From contig WHVD01000034.1 in the NCBI GenBank assembly GCA_015178975.1, positions 1 through 64,000 on the forward strand: 64,000 nucleotides of DNA, written 5' to 3'. Every line of letters starts with the position of its first letter. Within the stretch, counting starts at the first letter, position 1. Below, in pieces: positions 21,538 through 32,265 of the stretch. The notes beneath the pieces were generated by a model. The model saw nothing but the letters and a program-made list of their open reading frames with translations. It ran no database searches and was not told where the DNA came from. Position numbers and translations under genes: made by a program. The DNA comes from Hysterangium stoloniferum (Eukaryota > Basidiomycota > Agaricomycetes > Hysterangiales > Hysterangiaceae).

Positions 21538-24500
21538 TTCTATGTCCAACAATAGCTTCGACTTCATATTCTTCATGATCTGATTTCAACTCTCTTAGGT
21601 TCTCAAGTTGGGATCTTGGACCTAGGTTGGGAGGAGAGGGTTGATATTTCCGCAGATGATCCCGATTAATGACTGGATGCATCGGATACTCCGGGGGAAT
21701 CTTAAGCCTAAATACTTGAGAGTTCAATTTCTCAAGGACCTCGAATGGTCCGATCCATCTTTGTATTAGTTTCTTCCCCGTTCCCTTGACTTCCACCAGT
21801 TCGAGGGAGTGGGGGTTCACCAATACAAAGTCTCCCTCGGAGATATATTCTACAGGTCTTCGCTTCTTGTTATACGCTCGTGCTTGAATCTCTTGGGCTC
21901 GAGTGATTGAATCCTGCACCATCTGCCGATGATTTTCTAGCTCGAGGATCCATTGGTCGGCCATAGGGCTGTCTGATAGTTCTCTAGGAACTAGGGGTTC
22001 GTCACCTCCTAGAACTCGAGACATTCCTCTTGGGAGGTATCCCATTAATAAGAAGGCCGGGGCGTAGTTTGTGGAACTGTGAACAGTCGAGTTGTATGCG
22101 TGAACAACTACCTCAATCCATTGGGACCAGCTTTCCTTAGCAGAAGCACAATAGGCTCGAAGCATCTGTTCTATGGTCGCATTCATATTCTCCATTTGCC
22201 CATCCGTTTGAGGATGATGAGCCGAAGATACTGCAAGGGTGGTACCATAGATCTTACAGACTTCCCGCCAAAACCTGCAGGTCCATCTCTTATCCCGGTC
22301 ACAGATTATTCGAGAGGGCAGTCCGAAGGGGCTTTCCACCTGTTTGACAAATATTCGTGTGAATCCTTCAGCCGTAAGGTTCGAAAAGGTAGGTATTGTA
22401 ATAGCGTAACACATCAATTTATCAATGGCGACGAAGACTGCGGAATACGAATCCTTTCCTGAATCGGGTAGTCCAGTGATTAAGTCCATAGAAACTACCT
22501 CGAATGGCCTAAAAGGTACATCAGCCAGTCTGAGGGCTCCTTGATGAGCGGTGCGATCGACCTTGGTTTTTTGGCAGATGTCGCAGGTACACGCGTACGA
22601 CACGCAATCTTGTAGCATTTTTGGCCAAAAGAACCAGTCTTTCATCAGGTTGAACAACCGCTGGCCTCCGGCGTGTGCTCCCTCAAAAGGGTTATCATGT
22701 ACCAACCTTAAAATCGAGTTAATCATGGTTCTGGGTACACAGACTCGACTTTTCCAGTCCGAGTCACGAAAGTACAGGAGTCGGTTTGCTCCCACGAAGT
22801 AGTGAGAAGGAGTAACAACCGCATTGGGTGAAGGGGTATCTAGAGCATAGAGATTCCTGAAAACGGAGTCCTTTGAATAACCCTCTAGAAATTTCTTTAT
22901 ATATCCCTCCTCAATGCTGATTAGTAGCTGAGGATGACACAATGCGAAGTCAGACTCGTCTTCCTGGTCGTTCCTTACTGCGTTATGAGAATCCCATTCT
23001 GATTGTCGGACCTTTTGAGTTACTCCGAAAGGTTCCATAGAATCGAGTATGATAGAGAAGACTGCCTTCTTAGCAGGTTCATCCTTCCATAGTTTTTCCT
23101 CAGTACTCTTGTCCAGAGAGGTTGAGGTGATAGCTTGCAAGTCATCTCTAATAGGGCTCACGAAGGCTGGTACCCGAGGGAGTCTGGATAGTGGGTCCAC
23201 ATTGCTGTGAACTCTCCCTGCTCGATGCAAAATCTCGAGACCTGGAAATGCAGCGTATATCGCCCCCCATGCGGCTAGTCGACGATTAGTGTTCTCGTAA
23301 GATCTAGCCCATTGCAGAGCTGCATGGTCCATAATGAAAGGTTGGAAGTGGACTAGTCCCTCCTTTGCTGCTAACGCTTCCTGTTCAGTAGCAGAATAGT
23401 TGCGTTCAGCGCTTTTCAGTGTGCGACTCCAATATGCAATGACTCGTTCAACAGTAACTTCGGTCGCCTCAAAAGTGGGTCCCCACGAATCCGACCACTC
23501 AATCTCGGGCTGTTTGGTTTTGTACCGATGAACAAAGGATGGCACATCCTGCGCATGGTCAAAAGCTAACTTGGCTTGGGCATAGATTTTAGTGTCCACT
23601 AAGTCTCCTAAAGCCATCTTCTGGACTTGTTGGAGACAACAACCCAAGGCAAAATCCGAAGCGTCCGTATACAATCGATAGGGCATCCCACTAACTGGAT
23701 GTCCCAGCACTGGAGCTGATCCTAATGCAGTTTTAACATCCTCATAAGCTCGGACATGTTCAGCGGTCCACGTCCAGGGTGTTCCCTTTTTTAGGAGCGA
23801 GAATAAAGGGGACACCATCCATGAATAGAATGGTATATATGCTGAAAAGTAAAGGACCATTCCAAGGAACCGTTGCAGTTCAGAAACCTTAGTGGGTGGG
23901 GCCAGTTCCAATATAGCGCGAACCTTTTCTTGGTGGGTTGAAAAACCCAACCTGGATACTTTATGACCCAACAACAAGATCGAATTATATCCGATAAAAC
24001 ATTTCTTGGGAGAGAGAGTGATACCGGCCAAAGCGATAGCGCCAAGCACCTGATTCAGGTGAAGCAAATGATCATCCCAGTTCTTAGAGAATATGACTAT
24101 GTCATCGATGTAGACTAAACAAAAAATCCACAAGTAGGGTGCTAAAACTGTTTGCATGACGCGCTGAAATGTGGAGGGGCCATTTCTGAGCCTGAACGGC
24201 ATCCTTTTAAATTGCCACAGTCCTCTATGGGATCTGAAGGCTGTTTTGGGCTTATCGTACTCCAACATTTCTAATTGAGTAAACCCAGCTAGCGCATCGA
24301 AAGAAGAAAGAACATTTGATCCCGACAGCACCTGCATGATCTCCGATTGACGTGGTAAAAGGAATTCATCTGGAACAGTGAGATGATTAAGTTTCCGATA
24401 GTCAATGACCACCCGCGGTTTACCATTGTGATATACTACAAAGGCTGGCGCTCCCCAGGGGCTTTTAGATGGCTCAATGACACCCTGTTCAAACCAGGTA

Positions 24501-24904
24501 TCCATTTGCTCGTCTATAACTCTCCTATTGGCAGGGGACGAAGGGAACATAGGCATGGATATGGGCTGGGCTCCCTCTTTCAAGGGGACAGGGACTCTAC
24601 ATTCCACTTGCCCTAACTGTCTGTCGACTCCGAAAGCCTTAATGTTCTCAGTCAAAACTGATCTGAGACGTGGCAGGACCTCCGTTGGTATATCTGGTCC
24701 CAAATTGACTAACTTGTGAAGATCCTCTGAGGCAAATTTCTCATTATCAGCCACTGCAGCTGTCTTAGGACCAGGCGGTTCGAAATCATCTGCAATCTCT
24801 GATTCAACAGGTGGCTTAGGCCTCTCTGAGGCGACTTGACGGTCCTCCTCAAGTTGAGAGAGACTTTCGATAAGGTGTGCGATCTTGGTCGCACCTGCTA
24901 CCAT
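21530..24904 (-). CDS. Pol polyprotein of element D: RT, RNase H, integrase
   Basis: A 1124-residue open frame. The reverse transcriptase spans about residues 125-320, with WGAPAFVV, VIDYRKLN, SFDALAGFTQL and the catalytic VYIDDIVIF. RNase H follows (LYTDASDFALGCCLQQV, later RNYSATEQEALA). The integrase has the zinc site (H..H..CDICQ), VVSMDLITGLPD and ICDRDKRW with the two catalytic Asp residues, and HHPQTDGQMENMN with the Glu. A GPFEVLEKL and HPVINRDHLRKYQP module ends the frame just before the frameshifted chromodomain. The frame is the same as the protease and late gag region upstream, interrupted only by TGA codons, so gag-pol was probably one long frame. RT substitutions (for example MPFRLRNGPSTFQ for the usual FGLxNAP) also suggest decay. 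Confidence 0.9.
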   Translation of the reverse strand: MVAGATKIAHLIESLSQLEEDRQVASERPKPPVESEIADDFEPPGPKTAAVADNEKFASEDLHKLVNLGPDIPTEVLPRLRSVLTENIKAFGVDRQLGQVECRVPVPLKEGAQPISMPMFPSSPANRRVIDEQMDTWFEQGVIEPSKSPWGAPAFVVYHNGKPRVVIDYRKLNHLTVPDEFLLPRQSEIMQVLSGSNVLSSFDALAGFTQLEMLEYDKPKTAFRSHRGLWQFKRMPFRLRNGPSTFQRVMQTVLAPYLWIFCLVYIDDIVIFSKNWDDHLLHLNQVLGAIALAGITLSPKKCFIGYNSILLLGHKVSRLGFSTHQEKVRAILELAPPTKVSELQRFLGMVLYFSAYIPFYSWMVSPLFSLLKKGTPWTWTAEHVRAYEDVKTALGSAPVLGHPVSGMPYRLYTDASDFALGCCLQQVQKMALGDLVDTKIYAQAKLAFDHAQDVPSFVHRYKTKQPEIEWSDSWGPTFEATEVTVERVIAYWSRTLKSAERNYSATEQEALAAKEGLVHFQPFIMDHAALQWARSYENTNRRLAAWGAIYAAFPGLEILHRAGRVHSNVDPLSRLPRVPAFVSPIRDDLQAITSTSLDKSTEEKLWKDEPAKKAVFSIILDSMEPFGVTQKVRQSEWDSHNAVRNDQEDESDFALCHPQLLISIEEGYIKKFLEGYSKDSVFRNLYALDTPSPNAVVTPSHYFVGANRLLYFRDSDWKSRVCVPRTMINSILRLVHDNPFEGAHAGGQRLFNLMKDWFFWPKMLQDCVSYACTCDICQKTKVDRTAHQGALRLADVPFRPFEVVSMDLITGLPDSGKDSYSAVFVAIDKLMCYAITIPTFSNLTAEGFTRIFVKQVESPFGLPSRIICDRDKRWTCRFWREVCKIYGTTLAVSSAHHPQTDGQMENMNATIEQMLRAYCASAKESWSQWIEVVVHAYNSTVHSSTNYAPAFLLMGYLPRGMSRVLGGDEPLVPRELSDSPMADQWILELENHRQMVQDSITRAQEIQARAYNKKRRPVEYISEGDFVLVNPHSLELVEVKGTGKKLIQRWIGPFEVLEKLNSQVFRLKIPPEYPMHPVINRDHLRKYQPSPPNLGPRSQLENLRELKSDHEEYEVEAIVGHRKQ

Positions 24905-24977
24905 TAAACCTTTCTCCTCGAGTGACCTGGGCTTGTGAGCCCAACGAGCAGGGTCATGAATTATTCCTATTGTCTCC

Positions 24978-26719
24978 CCTCATCGGATAGTCTTAGGGGT
25001 TAGCGATGGATTGGCTAAAGGTACTGCCGCACTATTCCTTGAAATTGCCATGATTGGTGTGGCTAATATTGAACCATCCTCGTTTTGCAATACAATTCCT
25101 TCAACAATCCATTCCTCACCCTTTAGATCTTCAACAAAAATAGGCACTAGTCTGGCTGACTCTGGATCGATAGTGCAATCCTCCAAGGCTCACGCAACTC
25201 TTTCAGTACGCACACCTTTATCGGGGAGAGAGGTGAGCTTGGGTTGCTCCTTCTCGTGCTTCCCGAAAGGGGCCTTATTGATGGTGAAAGTCAAAGGTTG
25301 AGATTCCTTAGAAGAACTGGCTGGAATAAAACCCTGTCGTCCCGGGAGAATAAGTCTAGATCCCAATGGCTGATCTCTTAGAGTACCGATTTCGTAATTA
25401 ATATGGAAATCCTCTCCTAAACGAATTGGCACCGTCATTCCTCTAACGACATAAGTTTCCGCTGCAAACTTCAGTAATGTTCCACTGTCGTCCTCCAGGT
25501 AAATAGGAATATTAACATATCCAATAACTTTAGCGTTACCCGTGAGCTGGATTAGATGCAACTTGAGTCCTTGTTTCAACTTATATACGCCCTGCAGCTC
25601 CTTGTAGAATTCCTCTGATATAAGGGAAAGATCTGCTCCCATGTCCATTCGAATTTTAACGCGTTCGGGTGAATCGGGAGTTCCTACATGACCGAAAACA
25701 TGGAGCACTGCAACTCCTATGCTAGAGTAACCACTAGGAGGATCCCGTTTTTGATAAAGGATCGTAGTATCCTCCTTCATCAGATGACTGGGACGAGGGT
25801 ATTGGATTCTAGGCCTCTTACTTTCCTTGCGCAGGAACAAGCTTACATTCCTGCGCTCACTTCGGCAAGGAACATGCTTCGAAGGGGAATCCAATACTGG
25901 ATCATTGTTGCTGTCCTCTGAATCCGAGTCCTCATACGGTAGTAAGTCAGGGGGGTTCCCAGGATCAAACGGGAAAGTGTCAACATCAGCTCCAGGCGAA
26001 CAGAGCAAATTCGAGCTGATTTGTTTGTGAGAATCTCCAGTCTGACAGTAGTTCTCGGTCAGGCCTTCAAGGTCCTGCCGATGAGCACTCAGCCGGTCTC
26101 CCTTTTCGAAGAAATCTGCGGCGAGTATGGACACATAAACTTCAGATGGAGGAGCTTCACCAGTCGTTCGATTTTCCTCCCTTACTAATTTATCTCCAAC
26201 TTGGGGTGCATAAATGGAAACAAAAGTCAATTCGTCATCAGAGCTATTTACTTGTGCTTGTATAGATAGTCCATGAACCGCTTCATATAGCCTTTGCTCC
26301 TCAGCTTCCTCCGACATATCCTGTGCGGAGCATTTGTTGATAGAGACATAATGAGACATTTTGCCAGCTTGAGGGCAGTCTATCTTGAAATGCTCCGGAC
26401 TTCCACATATACAACATTCCTTGGTGGGTTTGACCACGCTCTTCTTGTTACTCCTCTCGAAGAACATTTTTCCGTGACGCTTTCCCTGCATTGAATTAGT
26501 GACGTCAGGGATGGTCCTTCTCGTCGAGCCTCTCTCGTTAGTCTCACTAACGAGAACCTGGTTAGGTGAAGAGAAGTCGTCGGTGACTCTAAAATCCACT
26601 TCCTGACCCTCTGCTAACATTACGCGCGGTTTCTGGAACCTGTAATGTTCCCAGTGTGTTTGGACCCAAGCGTTAATCAGAGCTTCTTGCAGGTTATTAG
26701 CATAAGTCTGCAAACTCAT
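24978..26719 (-). pseudogene. Zinc knuckle and protease region of element D
   Basis: This frame joins late gag to pol. It carries a CCHC knuckle, CX2CX4HX4C, in CCICGSPEHFKIDC, then an acidic linker, then a retropepsin-like segment in which the usual DTG/DSG appears as MDMGADLSLIS. In-frame TGA codons lie at 25190-25192 and 24980-24982, each where an Arg (CGA) codon would fit. With one Met (ATG) in place of the active-site Ser/Thr codon, the protease may also be inactive. Confidence 0.75.
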
Positions 26720-26890
26720 GATATCGTCGATGGGTTGTCCTTGAAGAAGGTAGAGCCATTCCGTAGGCAGCGTGAGGATGAGTCTGCGTGTCTCATCTCC
26801 TCTGTCCTGATGGAACCCGTACAGAAAGTGATAGAGTTTAACTCTCCGTTGGATATAGTGGACGGGTGTCTCGCGATCATGACCAACTTG

Positions 26891-28728
26891 TCAAAATTTC
26901 ATGGCTTCCCATTCGAAGGCCAAGGATTCACGCCAGCGAGTTCCAAGCAATCCTTCCACGATGCCCCAGAGAAATGACCCATGAAATTGACTGAATTCAG
27001 TACAATGCTCACGGTCTAGGGTGCTCCACCAGACCTTAGCATTTCCCGTGAGTCGTCTTGGCAGAGCGACTCCTAACATCACACTCAAAGAGTCTGATAT
27101 CTCCGCAAGACTCATGATGTCCATTATATAGTCCAAGGCCTTGGATTGGGCTCCATCATATTCGGGTAGGTCAGACCACTTGATCTTGAGGTCACTGGTG
27201 TTAAGAGTGATCTTCTTGTCCTTAGGTAAGTCATCAATAAGCGCGCTAGCTTGAGACCGCATCGGAGTTCAAAAAGGGGTATTAGGCACTCTATTGTGGC
27301 GCTCCCCACGTCCCGAGTTCCCTCCTCGGTCTGAAGTATTCAAACTCCCAGATGAATCACTAGGGGGTCCTCCTGATGGCAAGAAAGGATTTGAAGTGAT
27401 TGGCAGAGAATGGCGGGGACCGTCTGGGTTCAGCGATCCTCGACCAGCAACTGGGCCAGCTATACCCTCAGTGAACGCTGTAGAGAAGGACGGTCGACCC
27501 TTGCTGGCGACCGATCAGTTTCTGACAGCGGTCACCTCGTTCCTGACGTTAGGGCTGTTGGAAACTCCCTCAAACGCTACGCGAGAGCGGGGATCTCCCT
27601 GAACAGGCGTGGACCAGATTCCATCGCTATTTGTCTCTCCATCTCCCTCGTGTTCAGGAGTTGACACGGCTGAGGTTGATGAAAGGGAGCACAGACCTCA
27701 ATCCTCTTTTCTTGAAGGCGTTCTATCACCTGTGTCCTCAAGTCCAGCGGAAAGTCCTCCATTATCACAGGACGGTTGAGAGAACATAGGAAACGAGTAT
27801 CTGGAGACCCATTTAGGTTGCGAATGAACGAATTAGTCGTGGAGATAGGCAAATCGGGGACCTGTATCGAGTCATTATAGGGGAGGAGTACTTCTAAAAC
27901 CATCTTATTGAGTCTCCTTTGATTTCGTTTCAGCCGACCCCTTAAAGTGAAGTACGCAAATGGCAGATTTGGCGTGACTCCATTGAGAGACTCCTCCAAC
28001 ATGCGGATATACATGTACTGGTAGTCAACCTTAGGCACAACATGGTCTCCGCCGAGCAGAATGTGCAGGATCTGCAACACATCATCATGCATACGAAGTG
28101 CTTCAAGGAATAGAGAAAACACCTCCTGCTTGAGAATCCTTCTTCCACCTTCTGTAGCAGTAGTCACCTCGTTCGACCATTCAGGAATCGATCGGGTCAA
28201 GTCCTCAAGGTTCCCTGGTCATGTGAATAAATCTCACGCCGATAAGATCGCCTGGTAACGACCTAACCACACTGCTACAGTCACTGGTAAAATGGGGTAA
28301 TCCGTATTGTACTCCTCTACAAAGGGGGTAACCAGATCCTCGGGGATTCGATTGGTGTAGTACATATCCCATTGTAAGTCGATGGGCTGAGCATAAATCA
28401 TATGACCTCCAAGGAACTGCTTGAGAATAACCTGTCTCGGAGGGAACCTGAGAACAGGCGAGGGTGCTCGACCAGCCTCAACGTTGGCTCCAGGGGCGTT
28501 GGACTGCCCAGGTGACGAGCGTTCTTCAGGTGGGTCGGGTGGAATGTTCGTTGACGAATCCGCTACTACTCCGGAAGGATCCTCCATAGGAGTTGATCCT
28601 TGGAGAGTCGACGAAGACTTCCTCAAAGTGACATTACGGGGTGGTTCCAAATTAGCGGATTTTTGATGAGGCATGGAGCTACTCGGAACTGCTGAAGACC
28701 TAGGTGTTTGGTTCTTGCCCGTAGTCAT
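26891..28728 (-). pseudogene. Gag of element D, broken by TGA codons and a frame change
   Basis: The start is ATG at 28728, 77 bp inside the 5' LTR. Residues 1-100 are Ser/Pro-rich, followed by a helical region. In-frame TGA codons follow QAILSA and DLFT. The reading changes frame between about 27577 and 27270. The Retrotrans_gag core comes late (GNAKVWWSTLDREHC, WRESLAFEWEAMKF) and is itself interrupted by a TGA at 26891-26893. Length and order are consistent with a long basidiomycete Gypsy Gag. Confidence 0.75.
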
Positions 28729-28805
28729 TCACGTGTTCGAGTTTTAGTAGTCCAATAATAAGATCTTTCTTCGTAGGAAAAGAACGGTCCAGCCCGGATC
28801 ACCAC

Positions 28806-29448
28806 TGTGAAGAGTCGATAGATTCTGACCATTCTATATACGAAGAATAGTGTTTATTCAACTACTATTAGTAGGTATTGACCGTACAGTACAATACCGT
28901 AGATTACTAGACTGGCAGTACTAGTAAGGAGACACGCTATGCGTCACAAGAGCAACTGTACAGTTGCTCTTGACGGCTAGAATGAGAGAAGGAAAGAGTT
29001 GACCTTCACGGTACAACTCGTAGCTAGACGTAAGATAGATAATCAATGAGAAGCTGAATATCTAAAGTAAAGATATAGTAGCGCAAGTCAACTATAGTGT
29101 CGACAAGTGCAAAGACCTTAGAGGGGAACTCGACCTTCGCGGTTCGAGTTCAAAGTACTTTAGTATGCGAGAGAATACTACCTTTATAGGTAGTTGAGAC
29201 CTTACCCTTGACACCTCTCGCTATTCAATGTCTGGGTCGTTTACGAGGTGGTGTTTGCTGGGTGAAAAGTGTCTGTCGTTTGGCGCTGAGAGCACCCATA
29301 CGTATACACAAAGCTTTGAACTACAAAATAAGGGTATGCTCAAAATATAGAAAGAATGTAAATGAAGAAAATAAAAGGTAAATAATAAAGTACTATAATC
29401 CAACTATTATTCCTTAGTCCAATTATGCATATATGCATACCCTTCACA
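28806..29448 (-). repeat. 5' LTR of element D
   Basis: 643 bp, the same length as the 3' LTR and about 97 percent identical by my count. Ends are TGTGAAG and CTTCACA. CCAAA follows directly at 29449-29453. Confidence 0.92.
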
Positions 29449-30307
29449 CCAAAGGAGGATCATATATCAAATCACCTCTGGCAAACTAGATAATGCTGTC
29501 CAGGCCACACACTCATTAATTCCATCAATAAATATCATGTCTCACCCAAAATAGTCAGAAGGACCTTGAAACAGCATGGTTTCAAAGCTGTAGTCAATGC
29601 AAAAAGACCTTTGCTCAAGGCTCAACATAGAAAGGCCAGGTTAAGCTTTGCCCTCAAGTACCAAAACTGGACTGTGGATGATCAGAAAAGGGTCTTGTGG
29701 TCTGATGAGACCAATATCAATAATATTGGGTCAGATGGACATCAATATGTGTTGAAGAAAGCTGGAGAACCACTTTCTGATAGGACAACCCAACTTACAG
29801 TCAAGTATGGAGGTGGAGATATCATGGTGTAGGGCTGTATGGGTTGGAATGGAGTGGGAATGCTTGCAGAGATTGAAGGATGGATGGATTCTGCACAATA
29901 TATGGATATCCTGGCTCAGCATTTGTCCCAGAGCATTGAAGATTTGGATATTCCAGCAGATGAGGCCATTTTCCAGCAGGATAATAACCTAAACACATAT
30001 CAAGATGGCACAAAAATGGTTTTTTGAAAATCATATTCAGGTGTTAAACTGGACAGCACAGTCTCCTGACCTGAATCCCATAGAACATCTTTGATTCCAC
30101 CTGAAGAAACAGCTCCAGAAATATCCTTCACCATTAAAGGGAGTTTAGGGGTTATAGGAGAGGGTGGAAGTGGAATGGGCAAGGATTGAGCCTCAGAAGT
30201 GTCAGAAACTGATCGAAGATATGCCCAGAAGACTTGATGCTGTAATAAAGCCTAAGGGAGGCCATACAAAGTACTAGAATAACAAGATATTTGATTCAAA
30301 AAGGGTG

Positions 30308-30514
30308 GTTGCAAAACTGTCCCAATGATTGGTCATTTTTAAATATTCACTGTGACACCAATATCGATCTATATTATGTAATATTTGGGTATATCAAAGC
30401 TAGTATGCTGGGTATATGTGAGAATAATTTCACTATTTTAGAAAATTTATTTGGTAGGTTATAAAGCATTTACTGAGAATTACCAAAACATTGGGACAGT
30501 TTTGGAAGCCACTG
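30308..30514 (-). repeat. Right terminal inverted repeat of the Tc1-like transposon
   Basis: Matches the left repeat in reverse, including the doubled AAAACTGTCCCAAT motif at inner and outer ends. TA follows at 30515-30516. Confidence 0.8.
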
Positions 30515-31163
30515 TATGTACAAATAACTACTTAGCTACATGTATATAGACTAGTAGTTTATTGTACTACTAATTCAGGCATACAAAAAGACATATCAGG
30601 AATACAATAATACAATAAAACCAGGTGTCAAAACTAATTGGGAACAAAGGTAAAACTGAACCAGATTTCAAATGGGAAAAGATGGATTGGGAACAAGGGG
30701 TTCTAGAATGTCCAGGTGGGTTCCGGTGTGTAGTTTATACAATACAGAGAGTCGGCACATATAGAATGGGGTCCAGTGCATGCAACCACATGATATAGAG
30801 AGTCAGATACTTATAGGATGTGTTCTGGGTCCTGGTGGGTTTCCCAGTCCTAACAGTCACACCAGTTCTACTCTTAGTGCTATCCCTATCCTCATACATT
30901 AGTCTTCAGCCAAGTCTGATACCTGAACTACATATCCTCAACCATGAACTCTGGCACTCCAGTTATCAGCTATGTGTCAATTATTTTAGTTTCAGACATA
31001 CTTCTTGTTTGTGTTAAGCTCAGCGCTTATGGGCAGGTATCTGGGGAAAACCCATGATGTTCCAGGAATAGGTAGGACTTGGCTTCAGCTTATGTCCTGC
31101 ACCCTTGCATGATTGTCAGGTCCAATTTCAGATGGGGGGAGTACAGGAAACCTGGGGGCTCCA

Positions 31164-31451
31164 TATTAGGTATAACGAGTATTGCAGAAGTAAGCGTGCA
31201 TATGAAGAAGGTGAGACAAAAATGTCTCAAAAAGACGCAATGTGTCATATGTTCAATCTCCTCTCGAATGTACTCTTATATACGCATAGTATAGCTAGGG
31301 AATCTCAGCGAACATTTATTCGCTGAGAGTAAGTGATATGTGTATTGCCTCATCATGAAACAAAACTTATCTATGTATTTAGTACTTAAATGTCTTTAGG
31401 TATTGTATAATATAGCGAACATTTATTCGCTGAGATACTTAAACATCTTTA
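31164..31451 (+). mobile_element. Small dispersed element, copy 1 (288 bp), target duplication CTCCA
   Basis: Starts TATTAGGTATAA and ends CATCTTTA, flanked by CTCCA on both sides (31159-31163 and 31452-31456). It is very similar to 44561-44850. It has no coding capacity. It holds two copies of a hairpin with CTCAGCGAA-like and TTCGCTGAG arms around a 6-nt loop, and the phrase ACTTAAA.GTCTTTA occurs internally and at the 3' end. The ends are TA...TA rather than TG...CA. Confidence 0.8.
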
Positions 31452-31502
31452 CTCCAAGAATATGCTAATCCAAAGTGGATAGGACAAGTATGTAGGTATT
31501 AG

Positions 31503-32265
31503 TGTTAAGGGTCATGCAAAGCTTAGCGGAGGATTTCTGGAGAAACCCATGGATATTCTGGTAGGACTTGGCTTCAGCTTATAGGCTGCACCCTCATGAG
31601 ATTGTCATGTCCAACTTCAGACTGGCAGATGAGAAACCCAGGGAGTCCAGGCATGGATGATAGGTCGGAGGTTGATAGGTCTGAGGTTGATGTTGAAGGA
31701 CCTGTCAGAAAGCCTGCAGGCTCCAATGAGGTCGAGCATTGTGAGATGGAGATGGAGTGGGTATGTAAAGTAACTGGGGGAGGATCTAGTCTGAAAACTT
31801 AGTTGATTTTCTGACCAGATTGTATGTACAACATTAGCTAGGATATATAGACTTTAGAATGTATGCAATACCAAATCTGGTAATAATGAGATCCAAACAA
31901 GCAATCATAAAATGAGATAAGTAAACACCAAATTTAGTGTTAGGAATGGAACAGAGCAGAGGTGGAGTCCAAAACATGACAGGTCATTTGACCATAATGG
32001 GAACGGGGCTCAGTTAGAGCATGGATGGGTTTGCCAGGTGGAGTCCAGTGACTGTTGTGTGGGAGAAGGTCAGAGATAGACAGGTACAATGTGTGCGGGG
32101 TCTGGGCAGGTATTCTGGTGACTGGTACATGAGATAATGGAGGTCAGGCATGGACAGGTCTGATGTCCAGGTTCTGGCAGGTATTCTGGTAAACTGATAA
32201 CTGGTGCATAAAGGGTGTACCTATAAAGTAGTTCCCAGAGTCCGGCAGGTTTTCCGGTTGTAACA
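31503..32265 (-). repeat. Solo LTR (763 bp), target duplication ATTAG
   Basis: Starts TGTTAAGGGTC and ends TGTAACA, with ATTAG at 31498-31502 and 32266-32270. It lies inside the LTR 31012-32651 and so is younger. It matches the older copy at 16038-16837 and has the shared motif near 31567. Confidence 0.87.

Larger units (their letters stand above)
18184..29448 (-). mobile_element. Complete Ty3/Gypsy chromovirus-type element D (11.3 kb), target duplication CCAAA
   Basis: Two 643-bp LTRs (18184-18826 and 28806-29448) enclose gag, protease, reverse transcriptase, RNase H, integrase and a chromodomain, all on the minus strand. CCAAA flanks both ends (18179-18183 and 29449-29453). Just inside the 5' LTR the leader starts G-TGGTGATCCGGGC, a TGG-starting candidate primer-binding site. 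Just before the 3' LTR lies ACTGGGGGGCAC, a candidate polypurine tract. An extra 2.5-kb region between pol and the 3' LTR holds open frames not found in standard Gypsy elements. Several TGA stops and one frameshift show it is no longer autonomous. Confidence 0.9.
17994..30277 (+). pseudogene. Tc1-like transposase, split by element D and frame-damaged
   Basis: The N-terminal part (17994-18183) has MKAISPLKREQ, a helix-turn-helix (NVASTTGLSKATISRIAQE) and a GCPSKLSS linker. The remainder begins at 29449 after the Gypsy insertion. It has LWSDETNI (first catalytic Asp), VKYGGGDIMV, FQQDNN (second Asp) and WTAQSPDLNPIEHL (Glu, DD34E type), and ends in frame near 30277. A TAG replaces the usual Trp after GDIMV, small deletions after QQDNN shift the frame, and further stops lie in the tail. 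The HTH and catalytic order are those of Tc1-family enzymes that cut and paste at TA. Confidence 0.85.
17647..30514 (+). mobile_element. Tc1-like DNA transposon, interrupted by Gypsy element D
   Basis: The transposon has inverted repeats of about 207 bp, starting CAGTGGCTTCC at 17647 and ending GGAAGCCACTG at 30514. The target is TA: TA remains on the right (30515-30516) and is TG on the left (17645-17646). Without element D the transposon is about 1.6 kb and encodes one transposase. Element D sits inside the transposase gene with target duplication CCAAA. The transposase has several damaging changes, so the copy is dead. Confidence 0.85.
17442..30855 (-). mobile_element. Solo LTR (about 545 bp) split by a Tc1-like transposon; target duplication GTCAC
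   Basis: The outer shell of the nest starts TGTTAAGCCC at 17442 and resumes after the transposon at 30517, ending CCTAACA at 30855. GTCAC occurs on both sides (17437-17441 and 30856-30860). The two pieces together match the LTR at 58795-59288 read in reverse. This shows that the Tc1-like element came later than the LTR, and that the LTR lost its internal region. Confidence 0.85.
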
